A stretch of 5,581 nt of DNA from Dehalococcoidia bacterium (GTDB lineage: Bacteria > Chloroflexota > Dehalococcoidia > Lucifugimonadales > UBA3495): NCBI GenBank assembly GCA_002746355.1, contig NVWX01000001.1:18733-24313 (forward strand), in the 5' to 3' direction. The notes beneath the pieces are model-generated. The model had not been told where the DNA came from. It did no database searches and saw only the letters and a list, made by a program, of their open reading frames with translations. The position numbers were made by a program, and so were the translations under genes. Below, one piece after another: positions 4,693 to 5,581 of the stretch (position 1 is its first letter; the number at the start of each line of letters is the position of its first letter).

Positions 4693-5522
4693 GAGGTCCC
4701 TAGAAATTCGGCGGCGCTGCTGACCCGGCGGCCCCACCACTCCGGGCCTTCCAGCACGTACTTCCACTCTGGGTTCTGCTCGGTGTCACGGAGTCCAGCC
4801 ATGACTTCGCGAAAGACCGGAGCGTCGGCCTCGGCGAACTCGAAGTACCCGACGAAGTCGTAGTTGCCCTGCAGTCCATAGCCTTCCGGGGCGTGGACCA
4901 GCCGGCGGTTGATACTGGGGACGCCCATGGCTGACGCCAGAGCGTGTCCCTTGACCACCATCTTCTCGTTCTCGTCGTAACGTGGCAGGAAGAAACTCTC
5001 CCGGTGGAGAAAGTCCATCTGCCACCATTCGTCGGTCTTGTTCATGGGAGTCACGGCCGCCAGCGGGAATTTCTCGCCCGGTCCGGGCGGCATGGCATGG
5101 GCGTAAGCGAACTCGGACATGGCGTGGCTGGTGTAGCTGCGCGGCCGCATCACCCCGGCCAGTGTCTCAACCGAGCCACCGGCGGCGCTCAACAGATCCC
5201 GGAAACTCGTTTCATAAGCTTTGATTGGGTCTAATGATGCGCACTCCAACCGTATCAACCCGTCTGACTCGGTAACTGCCGTATGGATGATCTGCTGCTC
5301 GGTGGTGAACCCGGCCTCCGCCCGCAACAACTGAAACCGCCCCCGCGCAAACGTCTCCTCCGACGGCGGGCCGTCAACCTCATGCACGTTCTCCAACCCC
5401 CGCCCTAGCAGGTCGATGGCCTCGGCCAGTTCTCCGTCCGGTTGGCCTTCGCCAAGGGTGACGAACAGGAATAGCTGGTGGCCGGTGACGGTGGTGGTCA
5501 TGTTTAGGTCTTGGGGTTCCAT
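4689..5522 (-). CDS. Chlorite dismutase/HemQ-like family protein
   Basis: A 277-residue protein that appears to have two ferredoxin-like halves. The C-terminal half resembles the chlorite dismutase superfamily: Thr-Pro-Met-Asn-Lys-Thr-Asp-Glu-Trp-Trp at 158-167, a helix Glu-Lys-Met-Val-Val-Lys-Gly-His with H193 as candidate axial haem ligand, Gly-Asn-Tyr-Asp-Phe-Val-Gly-Tyr-Phe-Glu-Phe at 219-229, Val-Met-Ala-Gly-Leu-Arg-Asp-Thr-Glu at 240-248, and a final Gly-Pro-Glu-Trp-Trp-Gly. Family members bind haem or coprohaem and act as chlorite dismutases, coprohaem decarboxylases or uncharacterised proteins. I cannot identify the distal Arg or Gln that would separate these, so no activity is assigned. 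No signal peptide is seen. The ATG at 5520-5522 has AAGGA 7 nt upstream (complement of 5530-5534); the Met at residue 8 has none. A weak promoter candidate is TGGAAG/TAATGT (complement of 5576-5581 and 5553-5558). Its TAG stop overlaps the stop of the DUF3179 gene. Confidence 0.68.
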   Translation of the reverse strand: MEPQDLNMTTTVTGHQLFLFVTLGEGQPDGELAEAIDLLGRGLENVHEVDGPPSEETFARGRFQLLRAEAGFTTEQQIIHTAVTESDGLIRLECASLDPIKAYETSFRDLLSAAGGSVETLAGVMRPRSYTSHAMSEFAYAHAMPPGPGEKFPLAAVTPMNKTDEWWQMDFLHRESFFLPRYDENEKMVVKGHALASAMGVPSINRRLVHAPEGYGLQGNYDFVGYFEFAEADAPVFREVMAGLRDTEQNPEWKYVLEGPEWWGRRVSSAAEFLGTS

Positions 5523-5581
5523 ATGAATGTCCTTAGCTCGTCAATCATCCCTACATTACCATCACTACGTAGGTACTTCCA

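Noticed and set aside
5565..5572. CTACGTAG palindrome upstream of the Cld-like gene
   Set aside because: Too short and too close to the window edge to call an operator.

Overview
The window carries five protein-coding genes on strictly alternating strands (-, +, -, +, -), so each is probably its own transcription unit. From left to right they are: a small VOC/glyoxalase-fold protein (31-426, -); glutamine-dependent NAD+ synthetase NadE (621-2402, +); a sulfite-oxidase-type molybdopterin oxidoreductase (2683-3381, -); a membrane-anchored DUF3179 protein with an in-frame TGA (3568-4692, +); and a chlorite-dismutase/HemQ-like protein (4689-5522, -). The DNA is GC-rich, with bacterial Shine-Dalgarno sites and sigma70-like promoter elements. 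The gene mix and the style of the intergenic repeats suggest an environmental bacterium, possibly Chloroflexota (Dehalococcoidia/SAR202-like). That placement is from memory of similar genomes and is low confidence.

The highlight is the DUF3179 gene. An ordinary ORF caller splits it at TGA 3958-3960 into two pieces. The frame stays open for another 243 codons, and the TGA sits exactly where the family has the first Cys of its Trp-Cys-Pro-Leu-Cys motif. The TGA is followed at once by a two-part stem-loop (3961-4005). Its upper part is a perfect 7-bp stem with a 5-nt apical loop carrying G at loop position 2, and the loop starts 20 nt after the TGA. This matches the general layout of a bacterial SECIS element. 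The best reading is one 374-residue selenoprotein with a Sec131-Pro-Leu-Cys134 motif, not two genes or a pseudogene. Its C-terminal half looks like a degenerate second copy of the same domain that lacks the redox motif.

Junctions: the VOC/nadE divergent spacer (427-620) holds a convincing nadE promoter and a weaker VOC promoter. The 280-bp nadE/molybdoenzyme convergent spacer (2403-2682) holds no gene but at least six inverted repeats, including a 14-bp motif present twice in opposite orientation. The molybdoenzyme/DUF3179 divergent spacer (3382-3567) should hold both promoters but shows only weak candidates and small inverted repeats. The DUF3179 and Cld-like genes converge with stop codons overlapping in a shared CTAG. 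All five genes stop with TAG.

Functionally, NadE is housekeeping. The molybdoenzyme, the predicted selenoprotein and the Cld-like haem-protein candidate are all plausibly redox proteins, but nothing in the window shows that they form one pathway. No tRNA, rRNA, CRISPR array, transposase or selenocysteine machinery gene (selA, selB, selC, selD) is present.
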